DNA of 48,492 nucleotides from a bacterium. Lineage in GTDB: Bacteria; Myxococcota_A; Bradymonadia; Bradymonadales; Bradymonadaceae. This document shows positions 1-7,763 of the stretch, in pieces; the stretch's first letter is position 1; each line of letters begins with the position of its first letter. The position numbers and the translations under genes are program-made. Location of the stretch: contig JAUIBR010000049.1 of the NCBI GenBank assembly GCA_030427705.1, positions 1 through 48,492 on the forward strand. The letters run 5' to 3'. The notes under the pieces were generated by a model. It was not told the origin of the DNA. It saw only the letters and a program-made list of their open reading frames with translations, and did no database searches.

Positions 1-37
1 GGTCCAATGCAACGATTTGTGTGATAGTCTTCTTCAT
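1..37 (-). CDS. Start of a divergent gene, cut by the left edge
   Basis: A minus-strand ATG at 35-37 is preceded by AGAGG seven bases upstream on that strand, a good Shine-Dalgarno sequence. The frame reads MKKTITQIVALD and runs out of the window. The basic start followed by hydrophobic residues would suit a cytosolic start or a signal peptide; twelve codons do not tell which. It diverges from the gene at 284, so the 246 bases between would hold both promoters. No function can be given. Confidence 0.4.
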   Translation of the reverse strand, partial: MKKTITQIVALD

Positions 38-116
38 GGTCGGCCTCTGGTCATGGGTCTGTAGCTATGACTACGTGTGTAAACCCATGATAAAGGGGTC
101 GGCCTTCTCAAGACAT

Positions 117-210
117 CTCACCGATTTGGTTCGCTTCGCTCACCGATGTGGTTCGGCTTTGCCTGGCGAAGCGACGCCAGCCCAAAGGGCGACGCCAGCG
201 CGAAGCGAGT
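117..210. repeat. Degenerate GAACC-type tandem repeats
   Basis: On the minus strand this stretch carries units of the form GGTGAGCGAAGCGAACC followed by a short A/T link, the same family seen at 1834-1925 and 7499-7693, here in opposite orientation. Two units are recognisable at 117-156; the rest (157-210) is a related GCGACGCCAGC-rich run. No spacers of unique sequence separate the units. Apart from these repeats I see nothing firm in the 38-283 gap. Confidence 0.6.
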
Positions 211-283
211 AACATGTGGTTTATGGAATCGATTTCCCCTAAACTGTGTTTAAGTTCTTCGAGAACATACGCGAGGGTGCCTT

Positions 284-787
284 ATGAATCCGAAAGCAGT
301 ATTCCTGAACGAAGTTATCAAAGCCGGCGGCAAACTCGTCCGCGGCACGAAAGACGCGGCGGTAGCCGCCAAGAGCGCAAAGCCGCGTGACGTGATTCGC
401 GTCGCCGCATCTGGCCCAGTTGTTCGTGAGCTTGCAACGATTTGTGGAAAGGCGGGAATCGCCGGTGGGGTCGTCGACGGCTCGATGGGAGCAGTCGCCG
501 CCTACAAAGCACACAAAGAAGGCAAAATTGACCGCGCCGGCGCCGTAAAGCACGTCGTTTCCGAGACAGGATGTGGGTTTGTGACCTCTTCGACGGGTAC
601 GGCTGGAACACTTGCTGTCATGCTTACGACAGGCGCGGCTGGCCCCGTTGCAATGATCGCCGGAATGGGAGCTTCCATGGGTTCGCGCTACGTCTATCGA
701 CGAATCGTTGGTGAAACCCTGCCGACGCAACAGGCCAAAACGGTTGACCTCAACGAGTTTGAAGATATCGGTCCGGACGATAAGTAG
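284..787 (+). CDS. Hypothetical Gly/Ala-rich protein with membrane-inserting segments
   Basis: A 167-residue protein. The ATG at 284 has GAGGGTG just upstream. The N-terminal third is basic and helical (repeated Lys/Ala). From about residue 60 to 140 it is rich in Gly, Ala, Ser and Val with glycine-zipper spacing (for example AGIAGGVVDGSMGA and TGAAGPVAMIAGMGASMG), which suggests two or three helices packing in or on a membrane. The last 25 residues are acidic (VDLNEFEDIGPDD). There is no signal peptide and no enzyme motif. It is a single gene, closed by the terminator at 817-839. I do not recognise the family. Confidence 0.75.
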   Translation: MNPKAVFLNEVIKAGGKLVRGTKDAAVAAKSAKPRDVIRVAASGPVVRELATICGKAGIAGGVVDGSMGAVAAYKAHKEGKIDRAGAVKHVVSETGCGFVTSSTGTAGTLAVMLTTGAAGPVAMIAGMGASMGSRYVYRRIVGETLPTQQAKTVDLNEFEDIGPDDK

Positions 788-816
788 GTCCAAACGACCC
801 AGATTCGACCCAGTAA

Positions 817-839
817 CCTGCAGCAATGCAGGTTTTTTT
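817..839 (+). terminator. Rho-independent terminator
   Basis: CCTGCA, a GCAA tetraloop and TGCAGG form a perfect 6-bp stem (817-832), followed directly by seven T residues. It lies 29 bases after the stop of the gene at 284 and separates it from the membrane-protein gene at 896. It also argues against the in-frame TTG at 845 being a useful start, since that leaves only five bases after the T run. Confidence 0.85.
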
Positions 840-895
840 GTTTCTTGGACGTCTCGAAACTGCTACTTCCAGCGCGACTTTTTGGAGAGGCAGAG

Positions 896-1339
896 ATGAC
901 CTGGTTAGCAGCATTTCACATTATCGGACTGATTCTTTGGTTAGGCGGACTCATCGTCCTCGCTCGCCTTATGGGCACGCACGCGGCGATGGAAGATCCA
1001 ACAGCCCGAAAAGCGCTGATCGATTTCGAGAAGAAATCGTACTTCATTGGCGTGTTACCCGGATTCCTGCTCGCGCTAATCACGGGTTTGGTGATGTTGG
1101 GCGGCAAAGGCCCTGCAAACTACTTCGCACCCGGGTCCGCATGGGGACTGACGTTTCACATCAAGATGACCTTGGTACTGGGACTCATCGTCCTCGATCA
1201 GCTGATCGCCGCGAAGATGCGCAAACTTCATAAGGAAGATGAAGGTAGCAAAGGCTTTTTCATGGCGACCCACGGCATCGTTGGTTTGTTGATGATCGTC
1301 ATCGTCGTCATGATGAAGACCAATATCCTCGGCGGCTAA
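896..1339 (+). CDS. HemJ/CopD-like four-helix membrane protein
   Basis: A 147-residue integral membrane protein. I chose the ATG at 896 because GGAGAGG sits five bases upstream; an in-frame TTG at 845 lies almost on the preceding terminator. There are four hydrophobic segments (about residues 3-22, 48-68, 80-100 and 120-140). The first carries FHIIGLILWLGG, with a His where HemJ-type proteins have a heme-related His, and segment three starts WGLTFHIKMTL, recalling the conserved Lys region. Size and layout fit the HemJ (protoporphyrinogen oxidase) and CopD superfamily. Which activity it has cannot be read from sequence alone, and no heme-synthesis gene is adjacent. It is followed after 1 nt by the YaiI-type gene, so they form one transcript. 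Confidence 0.7.
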   Translation: MTWLAAFHIIGLILWLGGLIVLARLMGTHAAMEDPTARKALIDFEKKSYFIGVLPGFLLALITGLVMLGGKGPANYFAPGSAWGLTFHIKMTLVLGLIVLDQLIAAKMRKLHKEDEGSKGFFMATHGIVGLLMIVIVVMMKTNILGG

Positions 1340-1340
1340 T

Positions 1341-1808
1341 GTGAGCGAAGAGAACGAACCAAAGATCTGGGTGGACGCAGACGCAGCGCCGCGACTTTGT
1401 CGCGAGATCCTGATTCGTGCAGCAGACAAGCGCGAGATCGACGTCGTCTTTGTGGCAAACCGCTGGATGGAAGAGCCCAAATCCATCCGCGCGTCGACAT
1501 ACGTTGTTCCTCAAGGCCCAGACGTTGCCGACGACTATATCGCCGATAACTGCAAGGCCGGCGACCTGTGCATTACCGCTGACATTCCGCTTGCTGCTCG
1601 CGTCGTGGAAGTGGGTGGGCAGGTCATCACGCCCAGAGGACGCGACCTCGACAAAGACAACGTCACGGAAGCGCTCAGTTTGCGCGATTTCAACGATGAA
1701 CTTCGCTCAATGGGTGTTCAGACCGGCGGGCCACCGCCGTTCGACGACAAGGCCAAACAGGCCTTTGCTAATGCCCTCGATCGGTGGATCACGCGGGCGA
1801 AACAGTAG
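1341..1808 (+). CDS. yaiI: YaiI/YqxD (UPF0178, DUF188) family protein
   Basis: A 155-residue cytosolic protein matching the YaiI/YqxD family over its whole length. Its hallmarks are an early WVDADAAPR, the middle GPDVADDYIADNCKAGDLCITADIPLA and ITPRGRDLDKDNV. The acidic clusters resemble the metal site of PIN-like nucleases, and the family is usually put near that fold, but its substrate is not established. The start is GTG, one base after the stop of the upstream gene, so translation is probably coupled. The family is normally 145-155 residues, so this copy is intact. Confidence 0.88.
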   Translation: MSEENEPKIWVDADAAPRLCREILIRAADKREIDVVFVANRWMEEPKSIRASTYVVPQGPDVADDYIADNCKAGDLCITADIPLAARVVEVGGQVITPRGRDLDKDNVTEALSLRDFNDELRSMGVQTGGPPPFDDKAKQAFANALDRWITRAKQ

Positions 1809-1833
1809 CCAAAACCGGTAACTGCTGCGCGAC

Positions 1834-1925
1834 GGTGAGCGCCAGCGAACCAGCCCGGTGAGCGCCAGCGAACCAAATCGGAGAGCGCCAGCGAACCACC
1901 CCGGTGAGCGAAAGCGAACCCCATG
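1834..1925 (+). repeat. Four tandem 23-bp units, GGTGAGCGCCAGCGAACC type
   Basis: Four contiguous 23-bp copies begin at 1834, 1857, 1880 and 1903. Each has the core GGTGAGCGCCAGCGAACC and a variable five-base link. The last unit differs (GGTGAGCGAAAGCGAACC), and the same variant is also the last unit of the array at 7499-7693. The array ends two bases before the predicted -35 of the following lipoprotein gene. Confidence 0.9.
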
Positions 1926-1926
1926 T

Positions 1927-1955
1927 TTGATATTCCGACCGCAATCCGGCATAGT
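1927..1955 (+). promoter_or_regulatory. Predicted sigma70-type promoter of the GH13 lipoprotein gene
   Basis: TTGATA (1927-1932) and CATAGT (1950-1955) are 17 bases apart. Transcription would start near 1962, about 55 bases before the chosen start codon. Because it lies inside the longest possible open frame (from 1923), it supports the later start at 2016. Confidence 0.5.
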
Positions 1956-2015
1956 TTCGCACCTTCGAAAGCTGCGGAAATCCGCATTAAGTCGAACGAA
2001 TCGGGTTGTACGGAT

Positions 2016-4430
2016 ATGATGAATTCTAAGATTTTTGCCGGTCTCCTTGTATTCGCTGCATTTGCGGCGGCGTGTTCTGAAAATGACGATCGTGTGCGGT
2101 TGTACGCCAGCGATCCGATTGCTCCTGACCTTACCGAAGAACAGATTCAGAACTTTGAGGCGATGGGACCCGTGATTGTCGACAACGGCGTGAACTTTGC
2201 GGTTTTCAGCGCAAACGCTTCGCGACTTGAGTTGCTGCTGTTCGACGACCCAGAATCAGAGCGCCCCACGCGCCGATTCCCGATGACCAAGTTTGGCGAT
2301 ATCTGGAGCGTTTACGTTGAAGGGATTGGACCGGGCCAGCACTACGGCTACATCGCCTGGGGCCCGAACTGGGAGTACGAGGAAAGCTGGTCGCCGGGCA
2401 AGATCGACGGCTTCGTGAAAGACGTTGATGCCAATGGCCACCGATTCAACCCGAACAAACTCCTTATCGACCCCTACGCAAAGGCAATTCACCGCGATCA
2501 TGATTGGTCGAAAGGTAGTCTGGCAAGCGGGCCCAAGCGAACGGAATCCACGTGGGCTGCGGCCTCGAAGAGCTTGATTATTGAGAGCGAATACGAGTGG
2601 TCAGCCGAGGCACTTGAGTTCCAAGAGAACCGCAAAAGCCGTGACTTTGAGGGACATCAAGACAATGACCTCATCGTGTATGAAGTCCACTTGAAAGGCC
2701 TCACGGCTGATCCTGCGTCCGGCGTGACGCATCCAGGTACGTACCGTGGCGCTGGCGAGATGGCCCCATATCTGGCGGAGCTTGGTATCACGGCCGTGGA
2801 GTTTCTTCCGGTGCATGAAAAGCCGCTCGACGGCGGATATTGGGGCTACAACAACCTCAACTTCTTCGCGCCCGAGATTTCATACGCCGCGGCTGACGAG
2901 GCACGTGAAGTCCTCGACGAATTCAAGTGGATGGTCGACCAGTATCATCAACACGGAATCGAAGTATGGATCGACGTGGTCTACAACCACACCGGTGAGG
3001 GTGGTCTTTGGCGCCAGAAGCTAGAGCTGAATGATACCTCGCTCGATTCCAGCACGGATGCCCAATTGGCCAACTTTGACCCGCATGAGGTCGCTGGATT
3101 GTACTCATTCCGTGGGCTCGACAACGCATCCTACTACGCCCTGTCGTCCGATGGCCTGACCTACTGGAACAACACCGGCGTTGGTAACCAAACCCGTGCA
3201 AACAATGACCCGATGCGCAACCTGACGATAGATTCGCTGCGCTACTACGTGCAGGAACTGCATGTGGACGGCTTCCGCTTTGACCTTGCGCCGGTGCTTG
3301 GTGAGAAGGACCAGACCTATAACGAATGGGATGCGATCCAGAACACGGTCCTGCAGGACATCATCGACGACCCTGTCTTGAAAGAGCACAACACCCGGGT
3401 CGTGGCTGAACCGTGGTCGATTCAGGGCTTCTATCTTGGTCAATTCCCACAGTCTTCTGATGGCGAGATGGCCTGGGGTGAGTGGAACGCTCACTTCCGC
3501 GATGTCTGGCGCAGCTTCATCAATGAGGACGGCAAAACCTTGAGCTCCAAAGAGGGTTCTGTCGATATCGGTGGCGCGTTGACGGGCTCCTTTGACGTTT
3601 ATGGCGATGATGGACGGAAGCCATACCATGCCCAGAACTTCATTACGGTTCACGACGGCTTCACGATGTACGACCTGGTTTCGTACAACGAAAAACAGAA
3701 CAAATGCGGTCCGCTCAACCCCGTTTGCTGCGACAATCCGCTCAGCGCGTGGTGCGACAAGAACTCTGGCGAAGAGCACAATCGGTCGCGAGACTGGGCT
3801 GAAAACAACCCCAATGGCGAAGCGACCAGGCGTCAGATGATGCGAAACCTGTTCGTCAGCATGTTGGTCTCCCACGGAACGCCGTTGCTCTACGGTGGTG
3901 ACGAGTGGATGCGCACGCAGCTAGGCAACAACAATGCCTACAGCACCCAAGCCGACAACGACGCGAACTGGTTCCAGTGGGGTAATTACAAGTCGAAGGA
4001 CGAAAATCACCGAATGCACGATTTCGTGCGTCAGATGATTGCCTTCCGCAAAGCGAACAAACATGCCTTTGCGCCCATGGAATACGGTGGCGGCGCGCCT
4101 TTCTCTTGGAAGAGTGCGCAGAACACCGACCAGGTCGACTGGAACTCGCGTCACCTGATGATGCACTACCACGATTCGTCGGCTGGCAAGCAGATCGCGA
4201 TCTTGCTCAATGGTGAGCGTGGTGATGTGGAATACACACTGCCTACGGGCGTTAGCTGGGCGCGAGTCGTCGACACGCAGGACTACTTCGACATGAACGA
4301 GTTCCTCAGCGAAAACGCCGCCGGAGAGCTACAGCGCTCGTACAATATCGACGTCAACGAACCGCTGCCGTTGACCGAGCTCACCTACGTGGTAAAGGGC
4401 ACGTCGATTGTGATTCTGATCGAGCAATGA
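2016..4430 (+). CDS. GH13 isoamylase/GlgX-type debranching enzyme, lipoprotein
   Basis: An 804-residue alpha-1,6-glucosidase of the isoamylase/GlgX group. The start at 2016 (or the next ATG at 2019) gives a lipoprotein signal peptide ending FAAAC, with the lipidated Cys at residue 20. A CBM48-type domain (about 45-160, GVNFAVFSANASRLELLLF) precedes the TIM barrel. The four GH13 regions are present: WIDVVYNHT (D320), GFRFDLAP (nucleophile D423), VVAEPW (acid/base E465) and VHDG (D547). A short Cys-rich insert (about 565-590, with a CC pair) would suit disulfides outside the cytoplasm. Classical GlgX is cytosolic and about 660-700 residues, so an anchored copy more likely cuts branched alpha-glucans in the periplasm or outside. 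The stop overlaps mtaB by ATGA. Confidence 0.88.
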   Translation: MMNSKIFAGLLVFAAFAAACSENDDRVRLYASDPIAPDLTEEQIQNFEAMGPVIVDNGVNFAVFSANASRLELLLFDDPESERPTRRFPMTKFGDIWSVYVEGIGPGQHYGYIAWGPNWEYEESWSPGKIDGFVKDVDANGHRFNPNKLLIDPYAKAIHRDHDWSKGSLASGPKRTESTWAAASKSLIIESEYEWSAEALEFQENRKSRDFEGHQDNDLIVYEVHLKGLTADPASGVTHPGTYRGAGEMAPYLAELGITAVEFLPVHEKPLDGGYWGYNNLNFFAPEISYAAADEAREVLDEFKWMVDQYHQHGIEVWIDVVYNHTGEGGLWRQKLELNDTSLDSSTDAQLANFDPHEVAGLYSFRGLDNASYYALSSDGLTYWNNTGVGNQTRANNDPMRNLTIDSLRYYVQELHVDGFRFDLAPVLGEKDQTYNEWDAIQNTVLQDIIDDPVLKEHNTRVVAEPWSIQGFYLGQFPQSSDGEMAWGEWNAHFRDVWRSFINEDGKTLSSKEGSVDIGGALTGSFDVYGDDGRKPYHAQNFITVHDGFTMYDLVSYNEKQNKCGPLNPVCCDNPLSAWCDKNSGEEHNRSRDWAENNPNGEATRRQMMRNLFVSMLVSHGTPLLYGGDEWMRTQLGNNNAYSTQADNDANWFQWGNYKSKDENHRMHDFVRQMIAFRKANKHAFAPMEYGGGAPFSWKSAQNTDQVDWNSRHLMMHYHDSSAGKQIAILLNGERGDVEYTLPTGVSWARVVDTQDYFDMNEFLSENAAGELQRSYNIDVNEPLPLTELTYVVKGTSIVILIEQ

Positions 4431-5692
4431 AAGTCTATTTCGTCACGCATGGCTGCAAAGCCAACCAATACGACACCGAAAAGTATCGGCAGGAACTCGA
4501 GGCGCGTGGCGCCCGTGTCGTCGATTCGCCCGAGCTTGCGGATGCGTGCGTGATCAATACCTGCACAGTCACGAACAACGCCGACGCGGCTGCCCGTAAG
4601 GAGATCCGCAAGGTCAAGCGCACCAACCCGGAGATTCAAGTGGTGGTGGCTGGCTGTTCGGCTGCCCTACGCGCCGACGAGTACGGCGAGATGGACGAAG
4701 TCTTTGGTGTCGTTCCAGGGCAGGACGCGGTCCAAGTCGCTGAGGTGTTAGCTCCGCTCGCACCGTTCGAAGAAGAAGACCAAGAGCCTATCGGCGCAGC
4801 ATTGCTGGTCGAAAACAAGATGCGCAGCCGGGGTTGGTTGAAGATTCAGGACGGCTGTGACCGCCGGTGTTCCTTCTGCGCAACGCGAATCGCCCGTGGT
4901 GACAGCCGTTCGCGGCCGCTTGAGCAGATCGTGGCAGAGGCTGAAATCCTGTCCGACGCGCACCGAGAGCTGGTCCTGACGGGCATCCATATTGGTCACT
5001 ACGGCTTGGACCTCAACGAGCGTGGCAGCAAGACGTTCACCCTCTCAAAGCTTGTGGAAGCGCTGGTGAAGCGTGTTCCAAACACCCGATTTCGTCTGGG
5101 CAGCATCGAGGCTACCGAGGTCGACGACCAAATGGTTGAGTTGCTGGAAGGCTCGGGCGGCGTGCTCGTTCCCCACCTTCACATCCCGATGCAATCTGGG
5201 TCCGATGATGTCTTGCGGGGCATGCGCCGATGGCACACGCGCGAGCAGTACCGCACCCGCGTTTCTGAGATCGCGGACCGACTCCCATACATGGGACTCG
5301 GCGCCGACATCATCGTCGGATTTCCTGGCGAGACGGACGAAAACCACCGTGAGACCGCAGCCTTGGTGTCGGAACTCCCGTACACCTACCTGCACGTCTT
5401 CCCGTACTCCGAGCGATCGGGGACGATCGCCGCAGATCTTCCTGACAAAGTCCCGCCTCAGGTCAAAGCTGAGCGCAGTAAAGAGCTGCGCGATCTGGCG
5501 GTCGAGAAGGGCCAAGCCTACCGGCAGGAGCGCGCGGGACAGCAAGCACAGATCGTGATCGAAGAGAACGGATTCGGCATCACCGAAGACTACCTTCGGG
5601 TACGTCTGGACGGCGAAACCGACTCCCGAATCTCCGAGATAGTCAGCGCCCCACTTGAGTGGGACGCCCACGAGCTAGTCGCCAGCATCTGA
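4427..5692 (+). CDS. mtaB: tRNA t6A37 methylthiotransferase MtaB
   Basis: A 421-residue radical-SAM methylthiotransferase that converts t6A37 to ms2t6A37 in tRNAs reading ANN codons. The N-terminal UPF0004 domain has the three Cys for one 4Fe-4S cluster (C10 in HGCKANQYDTE, C46 in INTCTV, C77 in AGCSA). The radical-SAM domain has CDRRCSFC (C143, C147, C150) for the second cluster. A short TRAM-like tail starts near 360. GCKANQYDTE is closer to MtaB than to MiaB or RimO. Its ATG overlaps the stop of the GH13 gene (ATGA), so it is translationally coupled to a functionally unrelated gene. It ends one base before the minus-strand gene at 5694. Confidence 0.92.
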   Translation: MKVYFVTHGCKANQYDTEKYRQELEARGARVVDSPELADACVINTCTVTNNADAAARKEIRKVKRTNPEIQVVVAGCSAALRADEYGEMDEVFGVVPGQDAVQVAEVLAPLAPFEEEDQEPIGAALLVENKMRSRGWLKIQDGCDRRCSFCATRIARGDSRSRPLEQIVAEAEILSDAHRELVLTGIHIGHYGLDLNERGSKTFTLSKLVEALVKRVPNTRFRLGSIEATEVDDQMVELLEGSGGVLVPHLHIPMQSGSDDVLRGMRRWHTREQYRTRVSEIADRLPYMGLGADIIVGFPGETDENHRETAALVSELPYTYLHVFPYSERSGTIAADLPDKVPPQVKAERSKELRDLAVEKGQAYRQERAGQQAQIVIEENGFGITEDYLRVRLDGETDSRISEIVSAPLEWDAHELVASI

Positions 5693-5693
5693 C

Positions 5694-6617
5694 CTATCCT
5701 GCGATGAGGCCGTTCTCGTGGCGCATGATGGTGACTTCGTCGCCAGCTCTAATAACCGTCTGAAAGAACTCAAATTCGCCGTCCGAAGCAAACAAGCCGC
5801 GCTGACGTAGGAACGTGCCGTCGATCTCGATGTTCACCGGCTCTGGAGTGAAGTTAAGCAACACCTCCCCGACAGGCTCCCCATCCAACGTCAGCTCGGC
5901 ACTCTTCTGCTCGAGCAGAACCCACTGCGGCGGTCGTGCGTCTCCATCAATGTCGAAACGCACGTGAATTGCGTAGGCGAGGCAATCTTCATTGGTGAGC
6001 GGCGACTTGACCGTTTCGGCGCCATCCACCGTTGAAACACCGTCGATAACCACAGGGTCGGTGGGCTGAAAGACGAACGGAGCGTGCCAACGAAGCTCGG
6101 GAGCTCGGCCGTTCTTGCCAATCTTGGACGAGATCCAGTCAACCTTGCCCCACAGAACAGCGAGGACGGCAAAGCAGATCGGGAACGCGGCGGCCAACCA
6201 CATCTTGTCGCCCACGAACAACGCGGAAATCACGATCAACGTCACAAAGAGCAGGATGTTCCGAACCGTCTTGTTGGGTCGAAGGCGCGCGTCTTGGCCG
6301 GACTCGCGTAACATCTCGGCGTGCGCATGATGCTCGAGGTCCACCCACTCCGATGCTCCGCAACCAGGGCACTGAAAGTCGTCATCGACATGTCCCAGAA
6401 CAGGCTCAGTAAAGAACCCACAATTCAAGCAGAGAGAGGCGCACGCAAAGTTCGTTCGTGGTCCATCGCCCTCGAACTCAGAAGGAAGCCTCGGTCCTCG
6501 TCGCGCAGCGCGCCGGGCGCGTCGCTGCGAGAAGTAGTGATTCATTCGGTTCTGCGTGCGCCGCATCGAAGCGGCGGCATCTGCCATTGCGCCTGCGCCT
6601 GCTACCAAAATCGTCAT
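5694..6617 (-). CDS. Membrane protein with zinc ribbon and GIDE-like domain
   Basis: 307 residues, with GGAGG upstream of the ATG at 6617. A basic N-terminus (RRARRAARRG, about 32-41) is followed by a rubredoxin-like zinc ribbon with two CxxC pairs (C63/C66 and C83/C86), two transmembrane segments (about 117-135 and 139-158) and a C-terminal domain (about 185-300). The C-terminal part, with VKSPLTNEDCLAYAIHV and FLRQRGLFASDGEFEFF followed by GDEV, resembles the GIDE/BAM domain of the MUL1/MAPL ubiquitin ligase family, which also occurs in bacteria without a RING finger. No catalytic motif is visible, so a binding or scaffold role is more likely. The next minus-strand gene upstream also has two membrane segments and a soluble tail. 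Confidence 0.7.
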   Translation of the reverse strand: MTILVAGAGAMADAAASMRRTQNRMNHYFSQRRARRAARRGPRLPSEFEGDGPRTNFACASLCLNCGFFTEPVLGHVDDDFQCPGCGASEWVDLEHHAHAEMLRESGQDARLRPNKTVRNILLFVTLIVISALFVGDKMWLAAAFPICFAVLAVLWGKVDWISSKIGKNGRAPELRWHAPFVFQPTDPVVIDGVSTVDGAETVKSPLTNEDCLAYAIHVRFDIDGDARPPQWVLLEQKSAELTLDGEPVGEVLLNFTPEPVNIEIDGTFLRQRGLFASDGEFEFFQTVIRAGDEVTIMRHENGLIAG

Positions 6618-6702
6618 GTCAGCCTCCGTGGTTCCTAAGGACCTAAGTTGGCTAAGAACCTAAGACAGAGTTTGATTGAGAAAATTGGATAATGTCGCAG
6701 GT

Positions 6703-6765
6703 TCAATTCGACTCAGTCGATTTTAGAATTTCGGCAGCGGCTCGTTGCTCTTCGTGGTCTTCCAT
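6703..6765 (-). CDS. Possible 20-residue peptide
   Basis: The ATG at 6765 lies three bases after the stop of the larger minus-strand gene at 6769-7332, and the frame reads MEDHEEQRAAAEILKSTESN before a stop. The peptide is acidic and helical in character. There is no separate Shine-Dalgarno sequence, so translation would depend on coupling. It could equally be chance; 150 bases of otherwise empty sequence follow before the next gene. Confidence 0.2.
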   Translation of the reverse strand: MEDHEEQRAAAEILKSTESN

Positions 6766-6768
6766 CGG

Positions 6769-7332
6769 TCACCCTGCGAATGATAAGGTCAAAAGGTGCT
6801 CTTCGATTTCGGGGTCTTCGAGTCGTTTCAAGATTGGGGCAAGGGCGTCGCCGCTTTCACCGCTCCAGCACTCAAACTCCGCCCAATCGACCGAGCCACT
6901 GGCCACAACGACCGCCATGAAATCGAAACCGGGCAATTCCCCGATGATGTCTAAGAGTTTCAGCTCACATGCATCGCCATTGGGAACTGCGACGCCTCCC
7001 TCTTCGCCGTAGAACATGAAGAACATGTCTTCGGCAAAGGGCCCATCATCCGTAGTCATGATGCTGATCCGATTAAGATCGGACCAACGCACGGACTCAT
7101 GAATCGTCCCATCCGGCCGTATTCTTCTGATGCCTTCGTTCGAGATTCGAGTGGTCAGTTTGCGTCGTGTGGCTGCTGGAAAGGCCAACCCCAACATCCC
7201 AAACACCGTGATGACCAGCATCACAAACGCGACCGCCCCCATATCCATGATCACCGCACCAATGCTCGTCACCCCGCAAATCGCCACTGCCCACACATCC
7301 CCGATTCCAAGTTTCGTTTCGTTTTCTCGCAT
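6769..7332 (-). CDS. Two-helix membrane protein with soluble C-terminal domain
   Basis: 187 residues. I chose the ATG at 7332, which has AAGGAG eight bases upstream, over an in-frame start at 7407. Two membrane segments (about residues 12-30 and 33-52) are followed by a soluble domain. ISNEGIRRIRPDGTIHESVRW looks like the strand pattern of a small PH-like fold as found in bacterial YcxB/PH proteins, but the match is weak. The end (DPEIEEHLLTLSF) is acidic. It may be co-transcribed with the GIDE-like gene downstream (151 bases away). Function is not recognised. Confidence 0.65.
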   Translation of the reverse strand: MRENETKLGIGDVWAVAICGVTSIGAVIMDMGAVAFVMLVITVFGMLGLAFPAATRRKLTTRISNEGIRRIRPDGTIHESVRWSDLNRISIMTTDDGPFAEDMFFMFYGEEGGVAVPNGDACELKLLDIIGELPGFDFMAVVVASGSVDWAEFECWSGESGDALAPILKRLEDPEIEEHLLTLSFAG

Positions 7333-7417
7333 GATCGTCTCCTTGTTTGCTTGTTGGTTAACCAACCAGTTATTCAATAGATTCTCTTCAAACAACAGAA
7401 GTTTCATTTTTCACCCC

Positions 7418-7498
7418 CGAGGCGAGCGAAGCAAAGCCGAGCCCCGAGGCGAGCGAAGCAAAGCCGAGTCCCGAGGCGAGCGAAGCAAAGCCGAGTTC
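7418..7498 (+). repeat. Three tandem 27-bp units
   Basis: Three contiguous copies starting at 7418, 7445 and 7472 share the core CGAGGCGAGCGAAGCAAAGC. This is a second sequence type joined head to tail with the 22-bp array that follows. Together the two arrays fill most of the 431-base gap between the genes at 7332 and 7764. Confidence 0.9.
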
Positions 7499-7693
7499 GG
7501 TGACCGAAGGGAACCAAATCGGTGACCGAAGGGAACCAAATCGGTGACCGAAGGGAACCAAACCGGTGAGCGCAGCGAACCAAATCGGTGAGCGCCAGCG
7601 AACCAAATCGGTGACCGAAGGGAACCAAACCGGTGAGCGCAGCGAACCAAATCGGTGACCGAAGGGAACCAACCCGGTGAGCGAAAGCGAACC
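7499..7693 (+). repeat. About nine tandem 22/23-bp GGTGACCGAAGGGAACC units
   Basis: The units alternate between two sub-types, GGTGACCGAAGGGAACCAAA and GGTGAGCGCAGCGAACCAAA, with one 23-bp copy near the middle. The mixed order of sub-types suggests repeated slippage or recombination between units. The last unit is the GGTGAGCGAAAGCGAACC variant that also ends the array at 1834-1925. Seven bases later a TTGACA (7700-7705) may be the -35 of the next gene; its -10 is unclear. Confidence 0.9.
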
Positions 7694-7763
7694 CCCCGCT
7701 TGACAAAACGATCCGCGATCGCAAATCTTAGCGCGCTTTCAAAAATGAAATTACGAGAAGTCT

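Noticed and set aside
21-212. 63-residue plus-strand frame at the left edge
   Set aside because: It runs through repeat DNA, has no ribosome-binding site and no protein-like composition.
3105-3875. 256-residue minus-strand frame inside the GH13 gene
   Set aside because: The plus strand carries all the catalytic motifs here; the antisense frame has no known domain.
7418-7693. CRISPR array
   Set aside because: The units are contiguous with no unique spacers, they are degenerate and no cas gene is nearby; this is a tandem minisatellite.
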